Below, piece by piece: positions 22,020 through 34,800 of a DNA stretch of 64,000 bases. The notes beneath the pieces were generated by a model. That model did not search any database, was not told the origin of the DNA, and worked only from the letters and a program-made list of their open reading frames with translations. The DNA lies in the NCBI GenBank assembly GCA_948567375.1, contig OX419757.1:31682001-31746000 (forward strand), read 5' to 3'. The DNA is from Lunularia cruciata (Eukaryota > Streptophyta > Marchantiopsida > Lunulariales > Lunulariaceae). Within the stretch, counting starts at the first letter, position 1, and every line of letters starts with the position of its first letter. The translations under genes were made by a program, and so were the position numbers.

Positions 22020-23628
22020 TGGAGTCTCATGTAGTGGTACTCTACTTATGGGTTAATCCTACACAAGGCAAGCTTGGTGCCAAGGAGTTTGAAAAGGACT
22101 TGCCAAAATTTGCAAATGAATCAAGGATCATGATCAAAGATGAGAACCTGGATTATCATATGGTGTTTGAAGACCATGTTGAACTAGATTTAGGTCAATG
22201 TTAGGGCATCCATGGTATGAATGGTAGGTTCTAGGTGAATCTCTTTGCTAAGCTTATCAACAAAAACCATAATTGTTATATGGTCTTGATCCATCTTTGG
22301 TAAGAATGTGATGATGTCCAAACTTAGATGTTCCCATTGGGTAGATGGAATAAGGAGTGGGTAGAATAAATTTCTTGTGATTTGCTTTGTTGCATTAGCA
22401 GCTCTCACAAGAGCATAAAAGCTCTCAAACCTCTTGTGTCATATTTGGCCACCACCATTGATGTTGTAGTGTACTTAAGGTCTTATCCATACCCATATGA
22501 CTAATGATTGGTAAGTCATGTGTCTCTTGAAGTCACACAAGTCATCAATCTCCCATTGGAATGTAGATATGGTCTTGCAAAATAGAAACTCACCTTTGAT
22601 TGAAAAGATGTTTTACTCCTTATCACGTGCTACAAGGAAACTTTGCACAAGATGAAAGAAGAGTTGTGAAACAATCTTGAACTTTGTATATACCTTTGAG
22701 TCTATTGATATCGTGGTGATTGTTGCTATCATGAGAGATTCAAGAATAATCTTCAAAGTTATTGTGATAAGGTATTGGGAATAACATGGAACATTTTAGT
22801 CTATACTCAAGCTTGATATAGTAGATGTAGTTGTTCCTCCCATTGAAGATGTCACCTCTTTATTTGCTCCAAATCTAAGGTCTATTATAATAGTTTGTGA
22901 TTGGTTTTGGATTATCACTTGTTTTCCTCAAGAGATAATGTCTCCATACCTCTATTAAATATACCATTGCAAGTTGTTCTTGATCTTGAGCAAACTAACT
23001 CCTTTTTGTTATGTTTCATTAGCAAGGTACAAAAGCAATGAGATGTAATTCATATGGAAATTCTTGTTGCAACATAACTCAAATAGCAAAGTTAGAAGCA
23101 TCAAAATCAACCACACAAGGTAGTTGAGAATCATATAGTTGGAGGATGGATTTTGAAGACACCATATGCTCAAGTTTATTAAATTCTTCTTCTTGCTTGG
23201 CGGTCCACTCAAAGCTTGTTATCTTCCACAAGAGATTGGTCAATGATGCGGACATATGAGCATAATAATGGATGTAATGTCAATAAAAACTCACAAGTCT
23301 ATTAAATCCTTGAACTTTTATTGCATCCTTAAGAGTTGGTCAATTGTAAATGGACTTGATTTTCTCCTCTTCCATCTTGACCACTTCCAGTAAAACCTTT
23401 TGGCCCACTAAACCCTTGTAACTTCTTTTTGCCAAAAAGTACACATGGACTTTGTGTTATAGAACTTACTTTATAGTAGTTGTCTCAATATTTCTATAAT
23501 ATAGTTCTTGTGTTTTACCCATGTTTTAATATAAATCAAAATATCATCCAAGAACACTACCATGTATTGATCCAATAGTCCATCTAACACTTTATGCATT
23601 TGATCTATGAAGAATATTGAAACATTAG
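22020..23628 (-). mobile_element. Old Ty3/gypsy element, 3' part (RT end, RNase H, integrase)
   Basis: The minus strand carries a decayed RT end (about 23340-23620; FIDQMHKVLDG and VVFLDDILIY are still readable), then an RNase H region (about 23000-23250) and an integrase core (22190-22408; QWEHLSLDIITFLPK, with DHITIMVFVDKLSK). Stops are frequent. The sequence breaks at 23628 inside RT and resumes at 29869, because a younger element is inserted there. The left end is cut near 22020 next to the copia fragment. Confidence 0.75.
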
Positions 23629-24032
23629 TGTAAAAGATTGAGATTAAGGAGAGAAATAGGATAATAGAAGATCACATTGGGACACTTGAGTGTCGTAAAC
23701 TCCAAATGCCTAGCATGAGCTTTGGCTTTGGTATTTATATGGAGCATACAAGGCTCTTGAGAAGCTTCCTTGAGCAGATTTCTTGGAGTGCAAGCCAAGT
23801 TAACTGGGAAGCTTCTCAAGAAGTTTTCTTCTAGAAACCGCCTACTTGGTATGCAAGCTAAATTAGTTGGAAGCTTCCTTCTAAAAGCTATCTACTTGCG
23901 GTGCAAGCTAAGCTAATCAATAAGCTTCCCAAGAAGCTATCTATGTACTTTTAGAATATTCTAGGCTAATTTGGCCTATTTCCTATTTTTTTACCCCTAA
24001 CTAACTTCATTACTAAACTCCATATTTTTACA
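23629..24032 (-). repeat. 3' LTR of the nested gypsy element
   Basis: Homologous to 29526-29868, with shared 'agaagatcacatt.ggacact', 'tttggctttggtatttata' and repeated 'gcaagctaagctagttg..aagctt' phrases. It has about 60 bp more of the aagctt-type internal repeats than the other LTR. Confidence 0.88.
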
Positions 24033-24360
24033 TATTCCCACACTGCTAGTTGGTGATGTCTTTGTCGCCATTGAAGTTTCAAGCTCCTAAATGGTTGTTT
24101 GTGCATTCTAGAGATGATAAATAGGTTCCTATGTGGCATAATGAACAGGTTACTCTTTCTAAAGGACCTTGTACTCCGTATGTTGTCAATGGCCTTGTTG
24201 AATGTGGCAACGTGCAAGGATACGATCAACTTTGTACTCCTCATGATCATTGATATGGATGGGAGAAGGAGCAACGGCCTTGTTGAATGTAGCAACGTGC
24301 AAGGGTACAATCAACTTAGTACTATTCATGATCATTGATATGGATGGGAAAAGGAGCAAG

Positions 24361-24636
24361 TTAGATACAAGAGGAAAAATAAAATTCTTTGTGAACAAAG
24401 TGTTTCAATTTGGAAATATGAAAGACAGGGTGAATGTGCATATGACAAGGCAAGGCAAGTTGATAAGCAACAAGAGAGATGATTTGGGTGACATCAAAGA
24501 TTCTTATCCAATTAAGGGCAAGTTTACTAACTTGGGTATCAAGTGGGAAGGGTAGGTTACTAGAGGTGAACATGACCTTATCACCAACTTGAAAGGTGAG
24601 ATCAAGATGATGGTGGTCCATGTATTGTTCTACCAA
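24361..24636 (-). pseudogene. Gypsy integrase C-terminal domain, decayed
   Basis: The 91-residue frame contains FQVGDKVMFTSSNLPFP and then HPVFHISKLKHFV. These match the family phrases 'GDKVLLSTKNLR' and 'HPVFHVSLLKPY' that follow the integrase core in Ty3/gypsy polyproteins. Confidence 0.8.
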
Positions 24637-24835
24637 TTTTGAGCAACAAGGAGATGAGATTTGGTTGGTTGGAGGGATTGAGATATGGTGGTCAAGAAGG
24701 TGGAAGTATGAGAGAAATGAGATGGAGTAAGAGCAAGAAGGGAATCTAGAACAAGTGGATTTTGGCCAAAATTGAGGAAGAAAGGAGAGAATCTTATACT
24801 TACCTATTTGGAATTATTATATGCAAACTCCACAA

Positions 24836-25111
24836 CTACAAGAAATTCATTGCAATTTGTATGGTGGATGTTGACAAAAGTATGAAGTATATCCTCCAAG
24901 GTGCAATTTGCATGTTCATTTTGTCCATCAGTTTGAGGATGATAGGCCATTGACAAGACAAGCTTGATAACAAGTATCTAAAAGAGTGCTTACCAAAATT
25001 TCCCAATGAATCAAGGATCACGATCAAAGATGAGTACACAATGCATCCCATGATGCTTGAAGACAATATAAAAGTATATCTATACCAATGTTGGAGTATC
25101 CATAGTATCAA
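24836..25111 (-). pseudogene. Gypsy integrase core fragment, frameshifted
   Basis: The core motif LIFDRDP.FIGKFW is readable at 25034-24993, but a stop (TGA where CGA is expected) replaces the Arg after DRDP. Downstream SMAYHPQTDGQNEH is readable at about 24960-24915. The blocks lie in shifted frames, so the integrase is dead. Confidence 0.8.
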
Positions 25112-26392
25112 AGGTTGGTGCTAAATGGATTTGGTTAATAAGCTTATTCACAAACACTACAATTGTTGTGTGACCTTGCTTTGTCTTGACAAGGACATGA
25201 TGAGCTCCAAGCTCACGTGTTCCCATCAAGTAGATGGAATGGGGAGTGATTGAAAGAGTCCACTTAATTTTTGGTTGTTGGCCTTTTTACGTTGGCAGCT
25301 CTCACATGATCAAAGAAAATCTCAAACATCTTGTGTCATATTGGGCTACCACCATTGGTATTGGAGAGTACCCAAGGTCTTATACACACTCATATGACCA
25401 AAGATTGGTGAGTCATGGGCTTCTTGGAGGCGCACAAGTTGGAGATCACCCTTGGCTGGAACATAAATTTAGTTCTCACATAATAGAAGGTCTTCCTTGA
25501 AGGAGAAGTTGTTGTACTCCTTGTTGCATGTTATAAGACAACCTTGTACTATCTGAAAGAAAGGATCTTGTTGTAAAAGTCTTAATCTTGATTTGGACTT
25601 TGGAGTTAATTGATACTATTGTAATTGCTGTTGTGATGAGAGGAAGAGACTTCAAATCAGGTTGTTAGATAAGGCATTGGGAACGATGTCAAACCGACTG
25701 AGTTTGTACTCAAGTTTGATATCAAAACATTGTAATTATTCCTCCCATCAATGATGTTGCCTCTTCATATGTTCCAAGTGCAATGTCTACAACAAAGGTT
25801 TGTGATTATTTCACATGATCACTTGTTTCACCAAGAGAATAAGCCTCCATACCTTGGTTGCATATACCATTGCTAGTTGTTCTTGATCTTGAGTATAACA
25901 ATTCCTTTTTGGTATATCTAGTCTAGAAGACACAAAAGTAATGGGATGTAACCCATCTGAGATTTCTTATTGCAACACGGCTCCAATTACAAAGTTAGAA
26001 GCATCAAAATCAATCACAAAAGGTGGTTGAGGATCATATGGTTGAAGAATGGGTCTTGAAGTCACCATATGTTTTAGCTTTTGGAATGCTTCTTTGTACT
26101 TGTTGGTCCATTGAAAGCTCTAGTTATTTCCCAAGAGATCAATCAATGGTGCGGATGCATGAGCATAGTAGTGGATGAACTATTGGTAAAAACTAGCCAA
26201 TCCATTAAATGCTTGTACTTCTATAGCATCATTTGGAGAAGGCCAATCAATGATGGCCTTGACTTTCTCCTCTTCCATCTTGGTCCCCTCCGATGAGATC
26301 TTGTGACCCAAGAAGGTAACTTCCTACTACCAAAATGCACACTTTGACTTCTTGCAATAAAACTTCCATTGTCAAAATTATCTTAGGACTTC

Positions 26393-26926
26393 TCACATAT
26401 GATTTGCATGTTCTATCTTTGTCTTGCTATAGATTAAAATATCATCCAAGAACACCACCATGTACCAACCTAAAATTCCATCCAACACCCTATGCATCTG
26501 ATCCATGAAGACTATTGAAGCATTAGTGAGCCCAAAAGATAGAACTCTATATTCAAAATGCCCATACCTTATGCAAAAGATTATCTTTTGCGGATCTTTC
26601 CTATAAATGAGGATTTGCCAATAGCCAATGCAAAGATCCAACTTTGAAAAGTATTGTGCTCTACTCAACTGATCAAAAAATTCATCAATTTGAGGCAAGG
26701 GATATGCATTCTTCATTTTTTGTTTATTGAGCACATGGTAATCAATACAAAAACAAAGTCTTCCATCCTCATTTGGAACAAATAGTATTAATTCTCCCCA
26801 AGAAGATGTACTATCATATGAAATCCTTCTCCAAACAACTCCGTAAGGGTTTTTTGCAACTCTTCCAACTCCTTTTGGTCTACTTACTAGAGTACTCCTT
26901 AGCAATAACTCAATCTTGAAGGGCAT
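26393..26926 (-). pseudogene. Gypsy reverse transcriptase domain (longest intact piece)
   Basis: A 177-residue open stretch covers most of the RT palm and fingers: DGRLCFCIDYHVLNK, then YPLPQIDEFFDQL, FSKLDLCIGYWQI, FGLTNASIVFMDQMHRVLDG and VVFLDDILIYSKT with the catalytic Asp pair. It is the best evidence for Ty3/gypsy membership. The start codon is internal; the true polyprotein began in gag. Confidence 0.9.
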
Positions 26927-28086
26927 ACACGATCAGAGGGTAATCCATTTGGCAGATCATCCAAAAACACATCTAAAAACTCCTGGATTATTTGATCAAC
27001 CATTGCTTGATGAGGTTTTTGATCCTCCTTAGATCGTTCATGCACAATCGGCTTGATCCACACCTCAAAAATAAACTTATCTTCCTCCAAAGTTTGTTTT
27101 ACGGATGCTTCATTGAAAAATTTCCCATCTCGGGACTCATCTTCCTCCAAAGCTTGCTCTATGGTTGCTTCATTGACAAATTTTCCATATTGGGACTCAT
27201 CTTCCTCCAAAGCTTGCTTTATGGTTGCCTTCCCGACAAACTTCCCATCTTGGGACTAACTATTCTTAGGTGTCTCACTCAAAGGTGCTAAACAACCTAA
27301 TCAACAAATTTAGCCTTGATGTTTTACTTGAATTTGTTGTTGGTTCCAATCAAATTGAAGCTTATAATGTTCAAGCCAAGGTATACTTAAAATTTCATCA
27401 TAATTTAGAAGTACCACTACAGACCTCATACACTCCAAATACTCTATCCCAATCTTTAAGGTAATGGGATGCAAGGTAGAAATGCAAATCCCTTTCTACC
27501 ATCTACCTTCATCAATCTACTTCCAATTATTGGTTTGATACGAATACATAATTCCTTTGCTAATTATATTGGACAAGCAATTTTTTGAACTTCCAAAATC
27601 AACCAAAATTCTACAATCATGATCAAATATCACACCTTACAACTGAAGCAAACTTGCATAGGTTGAGCCTTTGATCCCATTTGAGCTAATCAAGTTCTCA
27701 ATAGGTGGCTCAAAATCTCCTTTTGGGATTCTTTATTTCCTTGCATTTTGCTTCACAGACTCCATCTAGATGACTTGCCGAGGTTGCCCAAGTGATCTAT
27801 ATTGAATTGATCAATCTCCATTGTATGTAGTGTATGGATGGTTCTATAGAGGTTGAGGTTGAGACCAAGTTGTTACAATTAAGGAATCTAATTGTTTAGC
27901 CAATTGCATGGCTTCCTCCAAGTGTTGTAGCTCTTGCATAGTTACCTCTAATTTGGTTTGTGGTTTCAAGTTCCTCATAAATTGATCTAGAGCTTCACCT
28001 TCTAGTATGTCTATAATTTGCATGATGGTGTTCTAGAATTGTGTGATGTAACTTCTTACAAAGCCAAATTACTTCAACTCTACCAA

Positions 28087-28827
28087 TGTAATTCCAAGGG
28101 TTAGCCATATGATCTAGATGTGAAATTCGGTTTGGTAACTTCTAGAATGATGTTATACATGATGGTCAAAATAGATCAGATAGAAGTATCACCAAAAGAG
28201 TACTTCTACTAATAGGGCAGAAATCGAAATAGACTTGAGAACCTTAGAACCAATAGTTAGACATATGATTTAAAGGTGAGAATTGGTTTGGTAACATCTG
28301 GAAGGATGTTACACATGATGGACTAAGCAGATCAGAAAGAGGTATCACCAAAAGGGGACTTCTACTAATAGAGTAGGAATCGAAATATGTTTGAAATCTT
28401 TGAAGGCAATTTCGGAGGCCTAAACGGATGAATTAGGCCTCGAAAATGTGCGGTTTTCCCCCCCCCCCAAATGGAAGAAAGGCTGGCCTTTCCTCCCCTC
28501 CTATTTTGTATTGTCGAGAGCTTTCAAACGGTACCTTACGTGATTCTGAGATTCCTACAAGAAGATTCACTAAAATATTCCCTCCGGTCAAAGCTTGTTT
28601 GACCAACCAGATAGGACCTAGACCAGACAGGTCACCCATCCAAGTAAGTAATCCAAGGGTAGAGCTTGCTGACATGTCACCTATATGTGTCCCTAATCCT
28701 ATGGTGGAGCTTCCTTGGAGGAGATCCTCTTTGTCTATATAATAAAGAGAAGGTGCTCCCTTGGGGCATCGAATGTTTGAGTGTGCAATCTATGTTTTCT
28801 CTCTTCTCTTGTCCTCGGAGTATTACA
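28087..28827 (+). mobile_element. Solo LTR inserted in the gag region of the nested gypsy element
   Basis: A 741-bp TG...CA segment (TGTAATTCC...GTATTACA) is flanked by the 5-bp duplication ACCAA (28082-28086 and 28828-28832). Removing it and one copy of the duplication restores the gag sequence seen in the sister element near 36390-36430. It has an internal tandem duplication of about 150 bp (28100-28250 and 28255-28400). It has a plus-strand TATA-like box and AATAAA-like site (tatataataaa, 28736-28746). No sequence like it is present elsewhere in the window, so its parent family is absent here. Confidence 0.85.
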
Positions 28828-29525
28828 ACCAACCTATCTTGTGCAGCTTGTGTGGCATGTATAGCTTAAAATCAACTAATTATTGTACTTTAGAATTTTG
28901 CCCATATCAAGATTGGTGCAAAAATTTGTCATCAACTTGTTCCACTTGGAATTGCCACCATAGCTTTGCTTCTCCATTCAATTTGCTCAAAGCTAAGAGA
29001 ATTTATTTCTATTCATCTTGAAGATTGATAGCTTTGAAATAATATTTGCAATCAAACACAAAATTGTCCACTACACTTAGGAGATTCATGCCTTCAAAAA
29101 CCTTGGGATTTTGAAATTCAGATTTAGTCTTCTCCTTCTCAAATTGATACTCCCTCAATGTGCTCTTATCATCAATGACCTTGTTCATGTAGTAATTGAG
29201 TAAGGCAAATGATTTGTTGCTACATAGCAATGATAACCTTTAGCATTGTTGCCATGGTTATTACTCTATAATACCACCTTCAATCTATCTAATTTATTAA
29301 CATGCAAATGCAACATGTCTATCATCCTCTATAAGTTACAATAAAAAATACCAAAGGTTCCTTAGACAATGTGATTTTATCCCAAAAAATCCTACCTAAA
29401 CCGTGAGGTGATGAACTATGTGAAATGATGTTTAAGTAGTACTTAAACACAAAAATCCAAATGGGTTGGAAAAAATAGATGGTGATCTACAAATTCCATC
29501 CATCCAATTCTTGCTCTTATACCAA

Positions 29526-29868
29526 TGTAAAAGATCAAGATCAAGGAGAGAAATAAGAGAATAGAAGATCACATTAGGACACTCAAGTGTGTGAAACTCC
29601 AAATGCTTAGCATGAGTTTTGGCTTTGGTATTTATAAGGAGCATACAAGGCCCTTGAGAAGCTTCTCAAGAAATTTCTTTCTAGAAGCCGTCTACTTGGC
29701 GTGCAAGCTAAGCTAGTTGGAAGCTTCTAGAAGCTGCCTACTTGGGATGCAAGCTAAGCTAGTTGAGAAGCTTTCCAAGAAGTTTCCTAAATACTTCTAG
29801 ACTAATTTGGCTTATTTGCTATTTTCTTAGCTCTAACTTACTTCATTGCTAAACTCCATATTGTTACA
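29526..29868 (-). repeat. 5' LTR of the nested gypsy element
   Basis: Homologous to 23629-24032. On the minus strand it begins TGTAACAATATGGAG and ends CTTTTACA, directly followed by the primer-binding site. Confidence 0.88.
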
Positions 29869-31804
29869 ATTAGTGAGCCCAAAAGGTAAACTCTCTATTT
29901 AAAAAACTGATCCTTTGTACAAAAGGTAGTCTTTGCACATCTTCTCCATCAAGTGGAATTTGCTAATAGTTGCTTCAAATATACAACTTTGAGAAATATC
30001 AAGCTTTAGTTAATTGATATAACAAGTCATCAATTCAAAGCACGGGATATGCATTATTCATTATTTGTTTAGTAAGACCACAATATTCAATATCAAATCA
30101 AATTCCTCAATCCTTCTTTGGTACAAATAGTACCAATGCTCCCTGAGTAGATATAATTTATTGTATGAAATCCTTCTCCAATAACTTAGTAATGTTGTTC
30201 AAACTTCTTTTAACACTTTTAATTGGATATACTTATTGTATGAAATCCTTCTCCAATAACTTTGTTAATGTTATTCTAAGTTCTTCTAACACTTTTGGTG
30301 AGAGTTGAAAGATAAATCTACTCATTAGAGCACTACTTTGCAATAGCTCAATCTTGAAAGGCATATCTTTATCAAAGAGTAACACCTTTGGAAGATCATT
30401 TGAACATATGTTTATAAATGCTTAAACTATTTGATCAACCATTAATTTTTGGAGCTTCTTATCCTCATCAAATTCTATTTGCACAATCATATAGAAAAAA
30501 TAAAAATATATTCATCCCAAGCATATTTTGTAGCAATTAGATGAAAAAACTTCACATCTTAGAATAGACTATTCTTAGATATCTTTTTCAAATGTGCAAG
30601 ACAACCTAATGTGTAATTTTTATCTTGGTGTTGTTCTTGAATTTATTACCAATCCCAACCAAATTGAACTTTATGATGCTCAAGTCAAAAAAGACCTAGA
30701 ATGATATTATAACGTAAATGAGCTACTACAAATCTCATGCACTTTATAAACTCATTCCTAATCTTGAGTGCAACAAGATATAACATACAAAACACATAAT
30801 CCTTTTTATCATCTACAATAATCAATTTGCTACCAAATACCAAATTGATAAAAATATATATTCCTTTGCTAATTGCATGGAGATGCAATTATCAAAACTT
30901 ACACAATCAACCAAAATCTTGCAACTATGATTGGATATCATATCTTGCATAAGTTGAGCTTTTGGTTTCATTGGAACAAAGCAAGTTCTTAATAAATGGC
31001 CCTATAGCTTTATTAGGACTCTTTCTTTCCTTGATCCTCTTGCTCCAATAACTTCATTTGGACAATAAATCCAGGTTATTTGTTCTTAACTTCATTTGGA
31101 CAATAAATCAAGGTTATTTGTTTTTAGTTGGATATTTGGCAATGCAATGTTCAATTAAGTGCAATAAAATTAACCACCATTTTTGCAATCTTTCTCTATT
31201 TGTAGTGCAAAGTGATCTATATTAAATGACATCAATCTCCATTAACGCCAACTCCTCCACTTGTATGGTGTGCTTGTAGGTTTTGTGAAGATCTAGATCA
31301 AGACCAAGTTGTGGCAACCAAAGAATCAAACCACTTGGCCAATGATATAGCTTCTTCTAAATGCTTGGGCTCATGTATGGCTACTTCCAATTTGGTGCAT
31401 GATTTCAAGCCTCTCACAAACCAATATAGAGCTGCACCTTCCAATATTTGGAATCTACATTACTATGTTTTGGAATTGAGTGAAATAACCAATCTATTTC
31501 AGTTTTCCAATCTATTTTTTGTTGCTTATGTAATATTTACCATTTGGAATCTCCAAATTATTACACTTTTGAATTCTTTGTATATAGAGATTGGAGTAGA
31601 TTCTAAGCTATTACACTCTTGAATTCTTCTTATGTAGAGATTGGAGTAGATTCTAAGCAATAACACTCTTGAGTTAGTCTTATGTAGAGATTGGAGTAGA
31701 TTCAAAGCTATTATACTCTTTAATTCTTCCTAAGTAGAGATTGGAGCAAAAAATTATTGTTGAGATTACCCAAAAACACCACCATAGTTTTATCACTCCA
31801 TTTA
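29869..31804 (-). mobile_element. Old Ty3/gypsy element, middle part (gag end, protease, RT start)
   Basis: This continues the RT interrupted at 23628: the minus strand reads the upstream RT half (about 30400-29880), protease region (about 31000-30800) and gag end (about 31750-31200). A unit of about 62 bp (core 'gtagagattggagtagattc.aagc.a') is repeated three to four times at about 31580-31745. The piece stops at 31804, where the next younger element is inserted. Confidence 0.7.
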
Positions 31805-34800
31805 TGTAAAAGACCAAGGAGACAAATAGGAGAATGGAAGATTAAAGTGAAAGATCACATTGGGATTCTTGAATGATGGAAACTTTGAATGCTAGTTTCT
31901 AAATGCCTAGCATGAGCTTGGGCTATGGTATTTATAAGAAACATACAAGGCAATTAAGAATCTTCTTAGGAAGTTTCCTAACAGCTACCTTCTTAGAGTG
32001 CAAGCTAAGTTAACTATGAAGCTTCTTGAGAAGCTTTCTTTTAGAAGTCACTTAATTGGCATGCAAGCTAATCTAGTTGAGAAGCTTTCCAATAAGTATT
32101 TTTCTAGAATCCATCTACTTGGCATGCAAGATAAGTTAGTCAAGAAACTCCCAAGAAACTTCCTCCTAGAAGTTACCATTAGGTATATGCATTACCTAAT
32201 ACTTGGAAGGTATCAAGAAGTTTCCTAGATTTTAGGATATTCTTATAATTCTTGGCTACTTTGGTATATTTTCTACTTTGTTAGTCTTTACTAACCTATC
32301 TATAAACTCCATATTGTTATATATTCCCCTATTGCTAGTTGGTGACATCCTCATCACCAAGGAAGGAAGCTTCAAACTCTTGGATGGCCGTTTGTGCATT
32401 ATGGAGATGAGAAAGAGGATCTCAAGTGATATCATGAAAGGGATATGCTTTCCAATGGACTTTGTACTCAATATGTTGTCGGTGGCCATGTTAAATATGA
32501 CAACATGCAAGGATAAAATTAACTTTGTACTCCTTGTGATTGTTGATAGGGATAGGAGGAGGAAGGTTGTATACAAGTAGAAAAGGAAGGTAGATTAGAA
32601 AAAAAGGGTTTCAACTTGGAAGTATGAAAAATAAGGTGGATTCACATATGATAAGGCAAGTCAAGGCAAGGCAAGGCAATGCAATAAGCAATAAGAGAAA
32701 TGATTTGGGTGATATCAAATAGACCTATGCAGTTAGGAGCAAGTTTATGAACTTGAGTACCAAGTAGGAGGAGTAGGTTATTAGAAGAAAACATGAAGTT
32801 ATCATTGAGTTGAAAGGTGAGATCACAACAATGTTGATCCACTTATTGCTTTTGATAATTTTGAGCAACAAGATTTGGCTTATTGATGAGATCTGGCTTG
32901 TTGTAAGGAGTTGGATGTTTTGGTCAAGAAGGTGGAAGTATGAAGAAAGTGAGATGGAAGAGGAGCAAGAAGGAGATAGAATAAGTGGATCTCGGCCGAA
33001 ATTAAAGAAGAAGGAAGAGAATCTAGTACTTGCTTGCTTGGAGTTATTGTAAGCAAACTCAACAACAACAAGGCATTCATCTTAGTTGGTATAGTGAATA
33101 TTGACAATGGCACAAATTATATCCTCCAAGGTGTGATTTTCACATTCAATTTGCCCATTAGTTTGAAGATGATAGGTTGTAGACAAACTAAACTTGGTGC
33201 TATAGAGCTTGAAGAGTGCTTATTGGTGAATCAAGGATCATGGTTAGAGATACACACAAGGCATCCCATGATGCTTGAAGACATTATCTAAGTAGATTTG
33301 GGCCAATGTTGGATCATCCATTGTATCAAAGGTTGGGGCTAAATGGATTTGTTTACAAAACTTATCAACAAATACCATGATTTTTGTATGACATGACTTT
33401 ATCTTTGGCAAAGATGTGATGAGATCTAAGCTCACAAGTTCCCACCAAGCATATGGGATGGGAAGTGGTCGAAGGAACCTACTTGGCATCTAGCAATTTG
33501 CATTGTTGTGTTGGTAGCTCTCATAAGATTGGACAAGTCTCAAACCTCTTGGACCACCACCATTGGCATTGAGGGTACCCAAAGTCTTGTCCACACCCAT
33601 GCAACCAATGATTGGTAAGTCATGTGCTTCTTGAAGGTGCACAAGTCATAGATCACCCTTGTTTGAAGAATAGATCTAGTTCTCATACAATAGGCGACCT
33701 TCCATGAAAGAGAAGGTGTTTTATTCCTTGAAGTGTGCTCCAAGGCAACCTTGTACCGTCTGAAAGAAGTGGTCTTGTTGTAAAGGGTTACTTAACTCAA
33801 TTTGGAATTTTGACTTAATTAACACTATCGTAATTGTTGCCATGATGAGACATTCATGAAGATTCTTCAAATCAAGTTGTTGTGATAAATCATCAAGGAT
33901 TACATGAAACTTATTAGGTTTATACTCAAGTTTGATATCAAACAACTATAATTGTTCCTCCTATTGATAATATCAACTCTTTATGTGCTCCAAATGTAAT
34001 TTTTGCAATAAAGGTTTGTGATTAGTTTGCATGCCCACTTGTTTCTCCAAGAGGATAATACCTCCATACCTTGGGAGCATATATTATTGCTAGTTATTCT
34101 TTATCTCAAGTAGAGTATTTTTTTGTTGGTGTTTTGTTAGCAAGACACAAAGGCAATGGGATGTATCCCATTTGAAAATCCTTGCTATAACACGACTCCA
34201 ATGGCAAAATTAGAAGCATCAAAATCAACCACGAAAGGTAATTGAGAATTATATAATTGAAGAATGGGTCTTGAAGACACCATATGCTTCTTGATTCTTG
34301 GCGGTCCATTGAAAGCTTGAGGTCTTCTCCAAGGTAATTGAGAATTATATAGTTGAAGAATGGGTCTCGAAGACACCATATGCTTCTTCATTCTTGGTGG
34401 TCCATTGAAAGCTTGAGGTCTTCTCCAAGAGATTAGTCAATGTTGCAGCCACATGAGCATAATAGTGGATGAACTATCAATAAAAACTTGCCAATCTATT
34501 AAATGCTCATACTTTTGTGGTGTCCTTTGGAGTAGGCAAATTATGTAATGGCTTTGATTTTCTCCTCATCCATCTTGATCTCCTTTGGTGAAACCTTATG
34601 ACCAAAGAAGGTAACTTCCTATTGCAAAAAGACATACTTTGACTTCTTATAATAAAAGCTCCATTGATGTAGTCATCTTAGGATTTCTTGCACATGATTC
34701 ATGCTTTTTGTGCATGACATTTGATCATCTTGCTATAGATTAAAATATCATTCAAGAACACCATTACATACTAATCCAATAGCCCATCCAACACCCAATG

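Larger units (their letters stand above)
23629..29868 (-). mobile_element. Ty3/gypsy LTR retrotransposon, nearly full length, nested in an older copy
   Basis: LTRs at 23629-24032 (3') and 29526-29868 (5') begin and end TG...CA. The element is flanked by the 5-bp target duplication ATTAG (23624-23628 and 29869-29873). Next to the 5' LTR, the minus strand reads TTGGTATAAGAGCAA (29525-29511), a Met-tRNA primer site. A purine-rich GTGTGGGAATA precedes the 3' LTR. The order on the minus strand is gag (about 29230-27700, with VDNFVFDCKYYFKAINLQDE), protease (ILVDFGSS, about 27612-27590), RT, RNase H, integrase and a C-terminal integrase domain, which is the Ty3/gypsy order. Every part has frameshifts or stops, so it is not autonomous. 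A solo LTR lies inside gag. The LTR lengths differ (404 and 343 bp), which shows indels since insertion. Confidence 0.9.
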
